A DNA stretch of 64,000 bases from Thermoplasmata archaeon. GTDB taxonomy: Archaea > Thermoplasmatota > Thermoplasmata > Lutacidiplasmatales > UBA184. The notes beneath the pieces were generated by a model. The model did not search any database and had not been told where the DNA came from. It was given only the letters and a program-made list of their open reading frames with translations. The position numbers and the translations under genes are program-made. The DNA lies in assembly GCA_021844945.1 (NCBI GenBank), contig JAKBSJ010000001.1:186001-250000 (forward strand), given 5' to 3'. Each line of letters starts with the position of its first letter. Position 1 is the stretch's first letter. Below, piece after piece: positions 47,560-56,451 of this stretch.

Positions 47560-49152
47560 TCACTCGCGGACGGGAATCGTGGGTATCGGGAGGCGGTCCG
47601 GGTGCAGGTTCGGGTCTTCCATAGGGCGCCCTGGGCGGTTCGGCGGGCTCCAGAGGTTTCGCGTCTTCGCCGTAAAGTCGAGGAAACCGACGAACCCGCG
47701 GAACGCCGCGCGGTACGCCCGGGTGTGGGGTCCTTCCCAATCGAAGAAGTCGTTCAGCAGCCCCTTCGACTGCCGGATGCCGTGGCTGAGCGCGCGCTTG
47801 AGCAGCTCCTCCTGCACCGGGCTCAACATGTCACGGCGGAACCAGTCGCGCGACTTGAGGTGTCCGAGCGGGACGAAGAACATCGGCACGAGCAGCCCTT
47901 TGAAGTCCCAAAGGTCGTCGATGAGCTCGATCGTCTTGATGACGTCGTCTTCGGTCTCCTGCGGGAGACCGACGATGAACGTGCAAGCCGGAAAGACGTG
48001 GTTGTCGTTCATCAAGCCGGCCGCCTGAACGACCAGCTCTGGCCATTGGGAGGCCTTGAACGGGGCGACCTTCCCGGGCATGGCTGCGGTGATCATGCGG
48101 GGTGACCCGGTTTCGACCCCGATCTCGACACCCCACCAGCCTTGGTTCTCGTCGACCAGAACCTCGGCGCACTTGGACAGCAGTTTCGGCTTGGTCATCA
48201 GCGAGGCCACCGCCACGTGGCTCCAGCCGACTTGGGAGTAGTACCGCTTCGCGAGTCGGAGGAGCGGGAGGAGCTTCTCCTCGCGGGGCATGACGTTCGG
48301 GCTTCCGTAGAAGTAGACGTCGTCCGAATGCAGGATCCCCTTACGGATCCCGAGCTTCGCGTTGACCCGGAGCTCTTCCTCAATCTTGTCGAGACCGTAC
48401 CAGCGCGTCGGGCGCGTGGTTACCGAGCAGAACGAGCAGCCGCGGCAGCACCCTCGGCCGATCTCGATCAGGCCGTTGACGCTCGGGTACTTGATCGAAC
48501 TGATCTGCTCGACCTTTGGTGCATCCTTCGCTCCGAGGATCACATGGGGAGGAAGGTACTCGTCGTTCAGGGCCTTGCGGACGATCTCCCGGACGTAAAT
48601 GTCTCCCTCGCCCTCAACGACGGTATCCACACCGCCGAACGAATCGACGAACTCTTGGATCCAAGGGAGCTTCATGCGCGTCGGTGGCGCGATCTGCCAC
48701 GCGCACGGGCCACCGGCGATGATCTTCATGCCGCGCCGGCGGGCTTCGACGACCGCCGGCTGGCTCATCATGCGCTTGAAATTCACGCAGTTGAGCGGGT
48801 CCTTGTGCATGACCCCACCAAAGGTCGACGCCGGCGGGTTGAGGCCGAAGTAATCGTGGCCCGAGATCAGAAGCACCTTCGCTTCCCCGGGCATGTAGCG
48901 CTTGAGGTGGGACGGATGTACGATGCGTGCGTCAAATCCCCCGTCGATCAGGGCCGCCTCAATCTTCCGCATCCCGTAGGGTGCTTGCTGCGGGTAGCCG
49001 TGCTCGTCGACCGGCATGTCCGGATAGAAGAGGCGCTTGTAGGCCCGCTCGGGGAGGACATACGCCGGAGTGGTCGTTCCGAACCCCAGGAACTCCTTCC
49101 CGTTGTGGTTGCTCATCATCGTCCAATCGCAAGTGATGACAACTTCCGGCAT
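47560..49152 (-). CDS. B12-binding-domain radical SAM protein, GDGT ring synthase (GrsA/B)-like
   Basis: N-terminal DWTMMSNHNGKEFLGFGTTTP, APYGMRKIEAALIDGGFDA; radical SAM cluster GRGCCRGCSFCSVTTRPTRWYGLDKIEEELRVN (CxxxCxxC). Confidence 0.85.
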   Translation of the reverse strand: MPEVVITCDWTMMSNHNGKEFLGFGTTTPAYVLPERAYKRLFYPDMPVDEHGYPQQAPYGMRKIEAALIDGGFDARIVHPSHLKRYMPGEAKVLLISGHDYFGLNPPASTFGGVMHKDPLNCVNFKRMMSQPAVVEARRRGMKIIAGGPCAWQIAPPTRMKLPWIQEFVDSFGGVDTVVEGEGDIYVREIVRKALNDEYLPPHVILGAKDAPKVEQISSIKYPSVNGLIEIGRGCCRGCSFCSVTTRPTRWYGLDKIEEELRVNAKLGIRKGILHSDDVYFYGSPNVMPREEKLLPLLRLAKRYYSQVGWSHVAVASLMTKPKLLSKCAEVLVDENQGWWGVEIGVETGSPRMITAAMPGKVAPFKASQWPELVVQAAGLMNDNHVFPACTFIVGLPQETEDDVIKTIELIDDLWDFKGLLVPMFFVPLGHLKSRDWFRRDMLSPVQEELLKRALSHGIRQSKGLLNDFFDWEGPHTRAYRAAFRGFVGFLDFTAKTRNLWSPPNRPGRPMEDPNLHPDRLPIPTIPVRE

Positions 49153-49252
49153 TCAATTCCCTCCGGGGACTATCCCCGGCTCACCTTTGCCACGAACGCC
49201 CTCCCTTTTATGCGTTGCGACGCCCCGGCGTGGTGAAATTCGGGCGGGCCTT

Positions 49253-49510
49253 TCACTCGAATCCCGGCTCGTCGTCGTCCCGCGGACTCCCGCTCTCGAG
49301 GGCGTCCCCGGTCTCGTCGGGGAGTTCTTCAGCGTCGGCCGAGCCGCGGAAGGCGCTGTCGTTCTGCAGCAGGTGGACGCGCACGCAGTCTCGGTGCGCC
49401 GGCCGACCGTTCCAAGAGCTTGTCTCCTCGGGTTTTCCGAGCGGTTCCTGGCACAAGCAGCAGATCTCCGGGGGAGCGACGATCCATGCAGTACGGGGAG
49501 GAGTGGTCAT
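49253..49510 (-). CDS. small putative zinc-binding protein
   Basis: EICCLCQEPL ... GRPAHRDCVRVHL (CxxC/HxxC); acidic tail. Start taken at MTTPPRTAW. Confidence 0.5.
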   Translation of the reverse strand: MTTPPRTAWIVAPPEICCLCQEPLGKPEETSSWNGRPAHRDCVRVHLLQNDSAFRGSADAEELPDETGDALESGSPRDDDEPGFE

Positions 49511-49614
49511 CCTACCGGCGTGGAAGGGTGCGCCGGTGGATGTAGTTTTCTTGCCGCCACCCCAATCGTCCCGGGGACCGATAGGGCCATACGACACGGC
49601 TTCGTCCCCGGCTC

Positions 49615-50196
49615 GTGGACTCGCTTTCGGAGATCCGCAAGCGTCGCCGGGCCTTGGGCCTCCCTCTCTCCTCTCTCGCCCAGGCTATCGGGCGGAGCGA
49701 TGCCACCCTCTCCCGCATCGAGCGCGGCCAGATTCGTCCCTCCTACGAAGTGGTTCGGCGAATCGAGGCGTATCTGGACGCCCGAGAAGGCGCGCTGATG
49801 CCGGGTCTCACGGCCAAGGACGTCATGACCCGCTCCGTTCACACGGTCGAGGGAACGACACCGCTACATCAGGCCGGGACCGTGATGGAACAGTATGGGA
49901 TTTCCCAGATCCCGGTCGTCGAGGGGAGCAAGGTCACCGGATCGATCTCCGAGACCGCGGTTCTGCGCGCTCTTGCCCATCAGGGCCACCGGGCGACGGC
50001 CATGGCTCGGGAGGTCCAAGAAAGCGCGTACCCCATGGTCGATATCGACTTCCCGGTCGAGCTCCTCGCCGCGATGCTGACGCGCGTGCCCGCCGTGCTC
50101 GTCGTGCATCGAGGCAACCTACAGGGAATCGTCACGAAGACCGACCTGATCCGAGGACTACGCGGAAGCACGATCCGCCGGCCCTCGCCGGCGTGA
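49615..50196 (+). CDS. XRE-type HTH plus tandem CBS-domain regulator
   Basis: IRKRRRALGLPLSSLAQAIGRSDATLSRIERGQIRPSYEVVRRI followed by two CBS domains (VMTRSVHTVEG...; GIVTKTDLIRGL). Confidence 0.9.
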   Translation: MDSLSEIRKRRRALGLPLSSLAQAIGRSDATLSRIERGQIRPSYEVVRRIEAYLDAREGALMPGLTAKDVMTRSVHTVEGTTPLHQAGTVMEQYGISQIPVVEGSKVTGSISETAVLRALAHQGHRATAMAREVQESAYPMVDIDFPVELLAAMLTRVPAVLVVHRGNLQGIVTKTDLIRGLRGSTIRRPSPA

Positions 50197-51141
50197 GCCT
50201 TTCGGGTCGACAGCCCGTAGGACGGCCAACCGCGCCAGGTCGGCAGCGATGAGCCCGAACCGGTCGACCGCTTCGCCCGGGTCCGACCGGACCCGAGGGG
50301 GCCGCCGACGTTCGGTGGAAGCGGCGAACGTGACGTCGCCGTCGAACGAGGTCGCGTACGGCACCACCGTCCGAGCCAGGCCCGTCTCCACCTCCACCGC
50401 GAGGCGAGCCAGCTGGGGTCGCGACCATGCGATGTCCGTCGCCACGAGCGCGAGGGTGGTGTGGGTTCCCGAGGGCATCACCCCGTACCTGTCGTAGGGC
50501 GGGATCACCGCTTGGCCGCTTCGCGCACGGGCGCCACCGATCCATCGACCCGAGCTCGCATCGTAGACACCTCCGACGGAGTTCGCTACCACCAGCACGC
50601 CGATCGAACCCTCGGGCGTGCGGATCGCCGCGGACCCCATCCCTCCCCGCATCGCGCGATCGCGGCCTAGGTACTTTCCGATCGTGGCGCCCGCACCCGC
50701 GCCGAAGCAGCCGTGCTCGAGCGGCGCCCGAGAAGCGCGCCGCGTCGCCTCGTAAGCGATCGGCGCGTAGTCCGGGACCGGCTCCCGCGCGCGCGGTAGG
50801 TCGAATATCGCGGCGCCCGAGAGCGGTGCGATGAGATGCGCGGAGTCGAACGGGGATCGGCCCTCTTCCTCCTCGACGAGCCTCTGGCGAACTCCCCGAG
50901 CACCGTCGAGGCCGTAGACGCTCCCACCGGTGAAGAATAGGGCCCAGCGTCGACCGAAGGTGGCGTCGAGTCGCAGCGAGCCGATATCGTAGGTAGCGCA
51001 GGCTCCGCCGCGGACATCGACGACGACCGGAGCCGCTCGACCGAAGCGGACGACGGTGACCCCGGTCCGACGGTTCGGCGAAGTAGCGGAGCCGACTCGC
51101 ACGCCGGGAATCCGGGAGAAGGGGATCTCGCGGGACGCCAT
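50158..51141 (-). CDS. P1-family (DmpA/NylC-like, S58) peptidase/amidohydrolase
   Basis: GVRVGSATSPNRRTGVTVVRF, FFTGGSVYGLDGARGV, GAGAGATIGKYLGRDRAMRGGMGSAA, THTTLALVATD...SFDGDVTFAAST. Confidence 0.83.
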   Translation of the reverse strand: MASREIPFSRIPGVRVGSATSPNRRTGVTVVRFGRAAPVVVDVRGGACATYDIGSLRLDATFGRRWALFFTGGSVYGLDGARGVRQRLVEEEEGRSPFDSAHLIAPLSGAAIFDLPRAREPVPDYAPIAYEATRRASRAPLEHGCFGAGAGATIGKYLGRDRAMRGGMGSAAIRTPEGSIGVLVVANSVGGVYDASSGRWIGGARARSGQAVIPPYDRYGVMPSGTHTTLALVATDIAWSRPQLARLAVEVETGLARTVVPYATSFDGDVTFAASTERRRPPRVRSDPGEAVDRFGLIAADLARLAVLRAVDPKGSRRRGPADRASA

Positions 51142-51227
51142 CGATACGGACGGGCCGTACGCACCGGCCGTATTGAGGGCGCCGACGACATCGCCAAAGT
51201 AATGTAGAAGCCACAGGGCGAAGGGGC

Positions 51228-51809
51228 ATGTCTCGCGCGAAGCCCGTTCGCCCGAACGAGGTCTCGCCGCCCGCGGGGTTCGAGATCGACCGTTCGGTGG
51301 CGATCGGTCGTCACCCGTTGCGGGAGGTCTTTCCCGGTGCGGATCGACTTCCCATCGCCGAGAAGGTCGAACCCGACGCGCGCGAACGCGCGCGGCTGTT
51401 CCGGGCGACCGAGATCGAGCTCATCGATCAGGACATGTGGATGTACGTCGCGCCGCGCGAACTGCCGAAGCTCTTCGGTCGACGGTGGAAGCCGGTCGTC
51501 TCCCGCGACACGGATTGCATCGTGATCGGGGCGTCCCACCTCCGGGCGAGTCCGGGGCTCACCCTCTACATGGATATCTATCACGAGCTCCGCCATGTCT
51601 GCCAGCGCCGAGACGGCGCGGATCTGTGGCCCCCCGGGGTGAGCTATGTCCGTCGTTGGACCGAGATCGAAGCGTATCGGATCGTCGTCGACGACGCCCG
51701 GCGCCTTGGCGCATCGGACGATTTTCTTCGGGAGTACCTGAAGGTCGAGTGGATCGACCCGACCAAGTACCGGGAGCTCCTGAAAACGCTCGGAGTGCCT
51801 CCCGCGTAA
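51228..51809 (+). CDS. hypothetical protein with HELRH zincin-like motif
   Basis: 193-aa ORF containing DIYHELRHVCQRRDG. Confidence 0.7.
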   Translation: MSRAKPVRPNEVSPPAGFEIDRSVAIGRHPLREVFPGADRLPIAEKVEPDARERARLFRATEIELIDQDMWMYVAPRELPKLFGRRWKPVVSRDTDCIVIGASHLRASPGLTLYMDIYHELRHVCQRRDGADLWPPGVSYVRRWTEIEAYRIVVDDARRLGASDDFLREYLKVEWIDPTKYRELLKTLGVPPA

Positions 51810-51908
51810 TCGCCCGGCCAACGCCGGCCGCCCGGGCGTGCCGCACGAACTGAGGATTTATCCCTCGACACCGGCGATGGCCGCCGCGATCCGGGAGCGA
51901 GGGCCACC

Positions 51909-53342
51909 GTGGTGATCGACATCAAAGAGAAGGTCGAGATCCGGCCTTCGACCAACGACCTTTGGTTCTTCGCCTACCTTCCGCTCGCGATTTCCGACGG
52001 GATCGCGACCCCGCTCATCCCTTTGCTCGCGCTCCAACACTTCGGCGCATCGGCGTTCGCGGTGACGATCATCATCGCCGCGAGCGCCATGAGCCAGGTC
52101 CCGTTCACGATCCTCTGGGGGAACCTGTCGGACCGGATCGCCCACCGGAAGTACTTCCTCGTCGGTTCGTTCCTCGCCACCGGAGTCAGCATCATCCTCA
52201 TCGCGCTCGCGCAGAACCTCGCGACGTTCTTCTGGCTCAACGTCGTCGAGGGCCTTGCGTGCGCGGCGAGCGCTCCCATCGGCACGATGCTCCTCCTGGA
52301 GACTCGACAAAAACGCTGGTGGCCGAAGGACATCGGGCTATTCGGGTTGATCTCGGGGCTCGGCACCACGATCGGGCTGGGGATCGGATTCGTCTGGCTC
52401 TTCGTGCTGGGACTCCACCAGAGCCCTATCCAGACCATGACGGCTCTGCTCATCCTCTCGGGAGCGCTCGCGATTCTCGCGGCCGTCATCGCCTTCGCTT
52501 GGATCGAAGAACCGTCGCGTCGGCTCGCCCGGTCGAGCGTCGCGGAGCTCGTCAACCTCAACCGGGGCGTCATCGAGCGGCTGCGGCACGTTCGCTCGCG
52601 GGTCCTGAACATCGTGGATCTCGCGAAGGGCAAGGCCGAGCGCCTGCCGCGGCGAGAGTGGCTCTTTCTCGGCGCCCTGGCGGTGATGAGCGTCGGCTTC
52701 GACATCTTCTACGGGCCGTTTCCCGTCTACCTGCTCGAGGTTACGAAGCTCTCCGACGCGAGCATCTTCATCGTCTACCTCGGCGCCGCGGGGGCCTCGA
52801 CGGCGCTCTTCTTCCACTCCGGCCTGGCGGTCGAACGGAACTCTCCGAAGTCGGTTTTCCTCGCGTCGCTCGGAGGCCGAACGCTGCTGATTCTTCTCTT
52901 CGTCTGGTCCCCGATCTTCGTCATCCTCGGCTATGGGAGCGCGGGTCTCACGGGATGGATGACGCTCCTGAACGGGCTGATGGGCGTCAGTTGGGCGTTC
53001 GTTAGCACCGCGAGCACCCTATTCCTCATCCGCCTCGTCGGACGCTCCGCCCGCGGTCGCGCGCTGGGCTTGTACAACGCCGTGGCCGGGATTGGAAGCC
53101 TTTTCGGAACGGTGCTCGGGGGTTATCTGTTCGCGACCTACGGATTCCGCCCCACGTACATCTTCGCGGCGATCGTGGTCTTCGTCGGGCTCTTGCTCCT
53201 CGTTCCCATCCCCTTCCCGGTCTTCACCATTCGCCAACGACTCGTCCGCCTCCATCGGCGGCGAAGCGCTCGCCCTTCGCTCTCGGGGCCGGTGCAGCCG
53301 TTCGATCCCGGCGAGCGCCGTTCCGAGCCCAGCCATACCTAA
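51909..53342 (+). CDS. MFS transporter
   Basis: About 12 TM segments; FTILWGNLSDRIAHRKYFLVGS loop and ARGRALGLYNAVAGIGSLFGTVLGGYLF. Confidence 0.88.
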   Translation: MVIDIKEKVEIRPSTNDLWFFAYLPLAISDGIATPLIPLLALQHFGASAFAVTIIIAASAMSQVPFTILWGNLSDRIAHRKYFLVGSFLATGVSIILIALAQNLATFFWLNVVEGLACAASAPIGTMLLLETRQKRWWPKDIGLFGLISGLGTTIGLGIGFVWLFVLGLHQSPIQTMTALLILSGALAILAAVIAFAWIEEPSRRLARSSVAELVNLNRGVIERLRHVRSRVLNIVDLAKGKAERLPRREWLFLGALAVMSVGFDIFYGPFPVYLLEVTKLSDASIFIVYLGAAGASTALFFHSGLAVERNSPKSVFLASLGGRTLLILLFVWSPIFVILGYGSAGLTGWMTLLNGLMGVSWAFVSTASTLFLIRLVGRSARGRALGLYNAVAGIGSLFGTVLGGYLFATYGFRPTYIFAAIVVFVGLLLLVPIPFPVFTIRQRLVRLHRRRSARPSLSGPVQPFDPGERRSEPSHT

Positions 53343-53367
53343 GGGGCCGGGGGGTGTCCGGACGCGC

Positions 53368-54687
53368 ATGGCCCGTGAGGTGACGGATCCAGGGCTGCGG
53401 CCCCCCTCGTCCGAGGTGGCACTCGGCATGGGCTTCTACGCGACGAGCGCTGCCGGGGTGAGCGGGACGTTGAAATCCGACGCCGAGGACTTCCGGGTAC
53501 GGGAGGTCTCCGCCTACCCGATGCCGGTGCCCGACGGAAGGTTTACCGTCCTCCGGGTCGAGAGTCGCAACTGGGAGCAGCACGAGCTTGCGGACGCGAT
53601 CGGGCGTCGCCTCGGCCTTCCGCAACGATCGATCGAGTGGGCCGGGACGAAGGACCGACGCGCGGTCTCGGAGCGGCTGCTCTCCTACCCTGGAGTGCCC
53701 CCGAGCCGGGACCTCGGGCTCCCGGGCGTGGTGGTCCGGGATGCTTACCGATCCAACGAGGGTGTGCGCCTCGGGCACCACTACGGGAACTCTTTCGAGA
53801 TCGCGGTCCGCGACCTGGCTCGACCCGTGGGCCCGTCCCTCGCGATGTACCGCGCGGTGGCCGAGGAGCTCCGCCGTTTCGGCGGTTTCCCCAACTTCTT
53901 CGGTCCCCAGCGCTTCGGAGAGGTCCGACCGATCACGCACGAGGTCGGCCGCGCTCTCGTGAAGGGCGACGCGAGCGCTGCGGTGGAGATCTACCTCGCG
54001 GCCGTGCCGCTCGGGGACGGCGGTCCGGGCGTCGCGGCCCGGCGGCAGTACGCCGCGGACCACGACGCCGCACGTGCGCTCCGGGAGTTCCCGCGGGAGT
54101 ACCGCTTCGAACGTACGATCCTTGAGCGCCTGGTCCGGGGCCAGCCGCCGGAGCGCGCGCTTCGCGGGCTTTCGCGCGAGCTGAGGATGCTGTTCGTCCA
54201 CGCCTACCAGTCCCTTCTCTTCAACCGCTGGGTCACGCTCCGATGGAGCCGGGGGTTCCCGCTGACCCGCCCATTGGCGGGGGATCGGATCCTGCGCATC
54301 GGACGCGATGGCACCGTTCGCGGGACGGACGCGACGTCGGTGACCCCCGACAATGTGAGCGAGTGCTCGGACCTCGTCGAGCGAGGACGAGCGCTGGTCG
54401 CGGGTCCGCTCGTAGGGTACGGCACCCCGGTGCCGGATGATCCGGTCGGGGAGTTACTGCAAGAGATCCTCCGCGAGGAGGACGTAACCCCGAGTTCGTT
54501 CGCGCTTCCCGGTTTCCCGGAGATCGCCAGCCAAGGCGCCTACCGGCCGGTGGTCGTCCCGACTCCACCGATCGGGATCGATGCCCTCGATGCGCGGAGC
54601 GATTCGGTCCGTTTCTCATTCGCCCTACCCAAGGGGGCCTACGCGACGGTGCTCCTGAGAGAATTCCTCAAGACCGGCGCTCGTTGA
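53368..54687 (+). CDS. truD: tRNA pseudouridine(13) synthase TruD
   Basis: SDAEDFRVREV, WAGTKDRRAVSER, RFGGFPNFFGPQRFGEVRPITHEVGRALVKGD. Confidence 0.93.
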   Translation: MAREVTDPGLRPPSSEVALGMGFYATSAAGVSGTLKSDAEDFRVREVSAYPMPVPDGRFTVLRVESRNWEQHELADAIGRRLGLPQRSIEWAGTKDRRAVSERLLSYPGVPPSRDLGLPGVVVRDAYRSNEGVRLGHHYGNSFEIAVRDLARPVGPSLAMYRAVAEELRRFGGFPNFFGPQRFGEVRPITHEVGRALVKGDASAAVEIYLAAVPLGDGGPGVAARRQYAADHDAARALREFPREYRFERTILERLVRGQPPERALRGLSRELRMLFVHAYQSLLFNRWVTLRWSRGFPLTRPLAGDRILRIGRDGTVRGTDATSVTPDNVSECSDLVERGRALVAGPLVGYGTPVPDDPVGELLQEILREEDVTPSSFALPGFPEIASQGAYRPVVVPTPPIGIDALDARSDSVRFSFALPKGAYATVLLREFLKTGAR

Positions 54688-54748
54688 GCGGGTGGAAACG
54701 AGCCTTCTAATACACGCCAACCCGGTGAAATCCCGGAGGGCTCGGACG

Positions 54749-55654
54749 ATGTCGCTGGAGGCGCTGAGCGCGGCGCATCCACCCGAAGCGATGGAGGCCC
54801 CGGTGGGGTCCGCCGAACCGATCCGCGTGCCGACCGGCGTTCCGGACTTCGATTATTTCCTCGGCGGAATCCCCGCCGGGTCCGTCGTGTTGCTCATTGG
54901 GGATGCGGGCGCCGGCCAATCCGAGTTCGCCCTCACCAGCGCGGTGCAGCTGATGCTCCACGCCGAGGCTCCCGGGGCCCACGCCTTCCACTTAGGCGCC
55001 GCCCGCGGACCGTTCTCGTATCCTTCGGCTATCCTCTACGTCAGTTTCACCCGCACCCGACGCCAGGTCATCGATGAGATTCGAGCCGGCTTCGATCCCC
55101 TGTACCCCCAGGTGGTCGAACGGCACCTCACATTCGCCGACCTTTCCGCGAGCTACTTCCGGACGACCCGTGTTCCGGCGGCCTGGTCCGAGGTGCCGAG
55201 CCCGTTCTCGGGGATCGTCCGCGACCCCGGACGGACCGAGGATCACCCTCTGCGCTCGCTCGCCGACGCGCTGGACCGGGACGCGGCGGGTCGCGTGGTC
55301 ATCGTCGATTCCCTGGGCGATCTCGTGGTCCGACCGGGACTCGATCCGGGAGACTTGCTGACGTTCCTCAAAGGACTTCGGCGCCGGGCGAAGGAGTGGG
55401 GGGGGATTGTCTACCTCCTCCTCCCCAGAGGCGTCGCGGGACCCGCGATCGAGCAAGCGATGATCGACTCGGTCGATGGCGTCCTCTCCTTCTCGTGGAC
55501 GACGAACTCGAACCGCTCGCGCCGCCAACGCTCGCTCCTGATCGACAAGTTTCTACCGGTCCTTTCCCATGTCGCCGAGGAGTACCAGGGCCGGTTCGTG
55601 ATCCGGGTGCACGCCCCGACCGGACTGGTGACCACGCAGCATGAGCGCATCTGA
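54749..55654 (+). CDS. KaiC/RAD55-like RecA-superfamily protein with degenerate Walker A (GDAGAGQSE)
   Basis: VPTGVPDFDYFLGGIPAGSVVLLIGDAGAGQSEFAL; RVVIVDSLGDLV. GTG at 54692 is an alternative start. Confidence 0.8.
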   Translation: MSLEALSAAHPPEAMEAPVGSAEPIRVPTGVPDFDYFLGGIPAGSVVLLIGDAGAGQSEFALTSAVQLMLHAEAPGAHAFHLGAARGPFSYPSAILYVSFTRTRRQVIDEIRAGFDPLYPQVVERHLTFADLSASYFRTTRVPAAWSEVPSPFSGIVRDPGRTEDHPLRSLADALDRDAAGRVVIVDSLGDLVVRPGLDPGDLLTFLKGLRRRAKEWGGIVYLLLPRGVAGPAIEQAMIDSVDGVLSFSWTTNSNRSRRQRSLLIDKFLPVLSHVAEEYQGRFVIRVHAPTGLVTTQHERI

Positions 55655-56369
55655 CGGTGCTCGGCCCCGGGTCCCGACCGGGATCGACGGCCTCGATGCG
55701 ATGCTCCATGGAGGCATCCCCGCAGGCCACGTTGTTCTCGTCACCGGTCTCCCGGGCACCGGCAAGACGTGCTTCGGCCTCTCCTTCCTCGCGGCCGGCC
55801 TCGCCCGTGGCGAGCGAGGCGTGTACCTCTCGCTCGAGGAAGAAGTCGACATGCTCCTCGAAACCGCACGTCAGTTCGGGTGGCCGCTCGATGAAGCTAG
55901 GGCCGAACGTCGGCTCGAGATCCTCCGCCTCGATCCGCGCGAGACCCATCAGAGCTTGCACCGCATCCAGGGCGAGCTGGGCGCGGAACTGGCGAAGCTG
56001 AAGGCGACGCGCATCGTCGTCGACTCGGTCTCGCTGCTCGAGATGCTGTGCGACGGTGAAGCCGCACGGCGGGAGACTCTCTTCGCGCTGGCGGGCGCCT
56101 GCCGCGGCTCCGGGGCGACGACGATCCTGATCGCCGAGGCGGATCCTCAACACCCCGAGATCACCCGGGACGGGCTCTCGGAGTACGTGGCGGACGGCGT
56201 GATCCTTCTTGGGTACTCCCAAACGGCCGATGGGCATCGCGTGGGGCTATCGGCGCGCGTGATGAAGATGCGACGGACGGCTCACGTGCGCACCGCGCAA
56301 CCCTACTCGATTGGACCCCAAGGCCTCGTGGTCGACGCGAACGCCGTCGACTTCGGCCGGCTTAGCTAG
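55641..56369 (+). CDS. KaiC/RAD55-like RecA-superfamily ATPase
   Basis: VPTGIDGLDAMLHGGIPAGHVVLVTGLPGTGKTCFGLSFL; VYLSLEEEVDML; TRIVVDSVSLLEML. Confidence 0.88.
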   Translation: MSASDGARPRVPTGIDGLDAMLHGGIPAGHVVLVTGLPGTGKTCFGLSFLAAGLARGERGVYLSLEEEVDMLLETARQFGWPLDEARAERRLEILRLDPRETHQSLHRIQGELGAELAKLKATRIVVDSVSLLEMLCDGEAARRETLFALAGACRGSGATTILIAEADPQHPEITRDGLSEYVADGVILLGYSQTADGHRVGLSARVMKMRRTAHVRTAQPYSIGPQGLVVDANAVDFGRLS

Positions 56370-56451
56370 CTCCCCCCCCGACTCCGGGTCGGATTGCACG
56401 GACCGCCCTGCCGGCCACAACCCTGATTCGGCCCGCGTCGATCCTCCGGCG

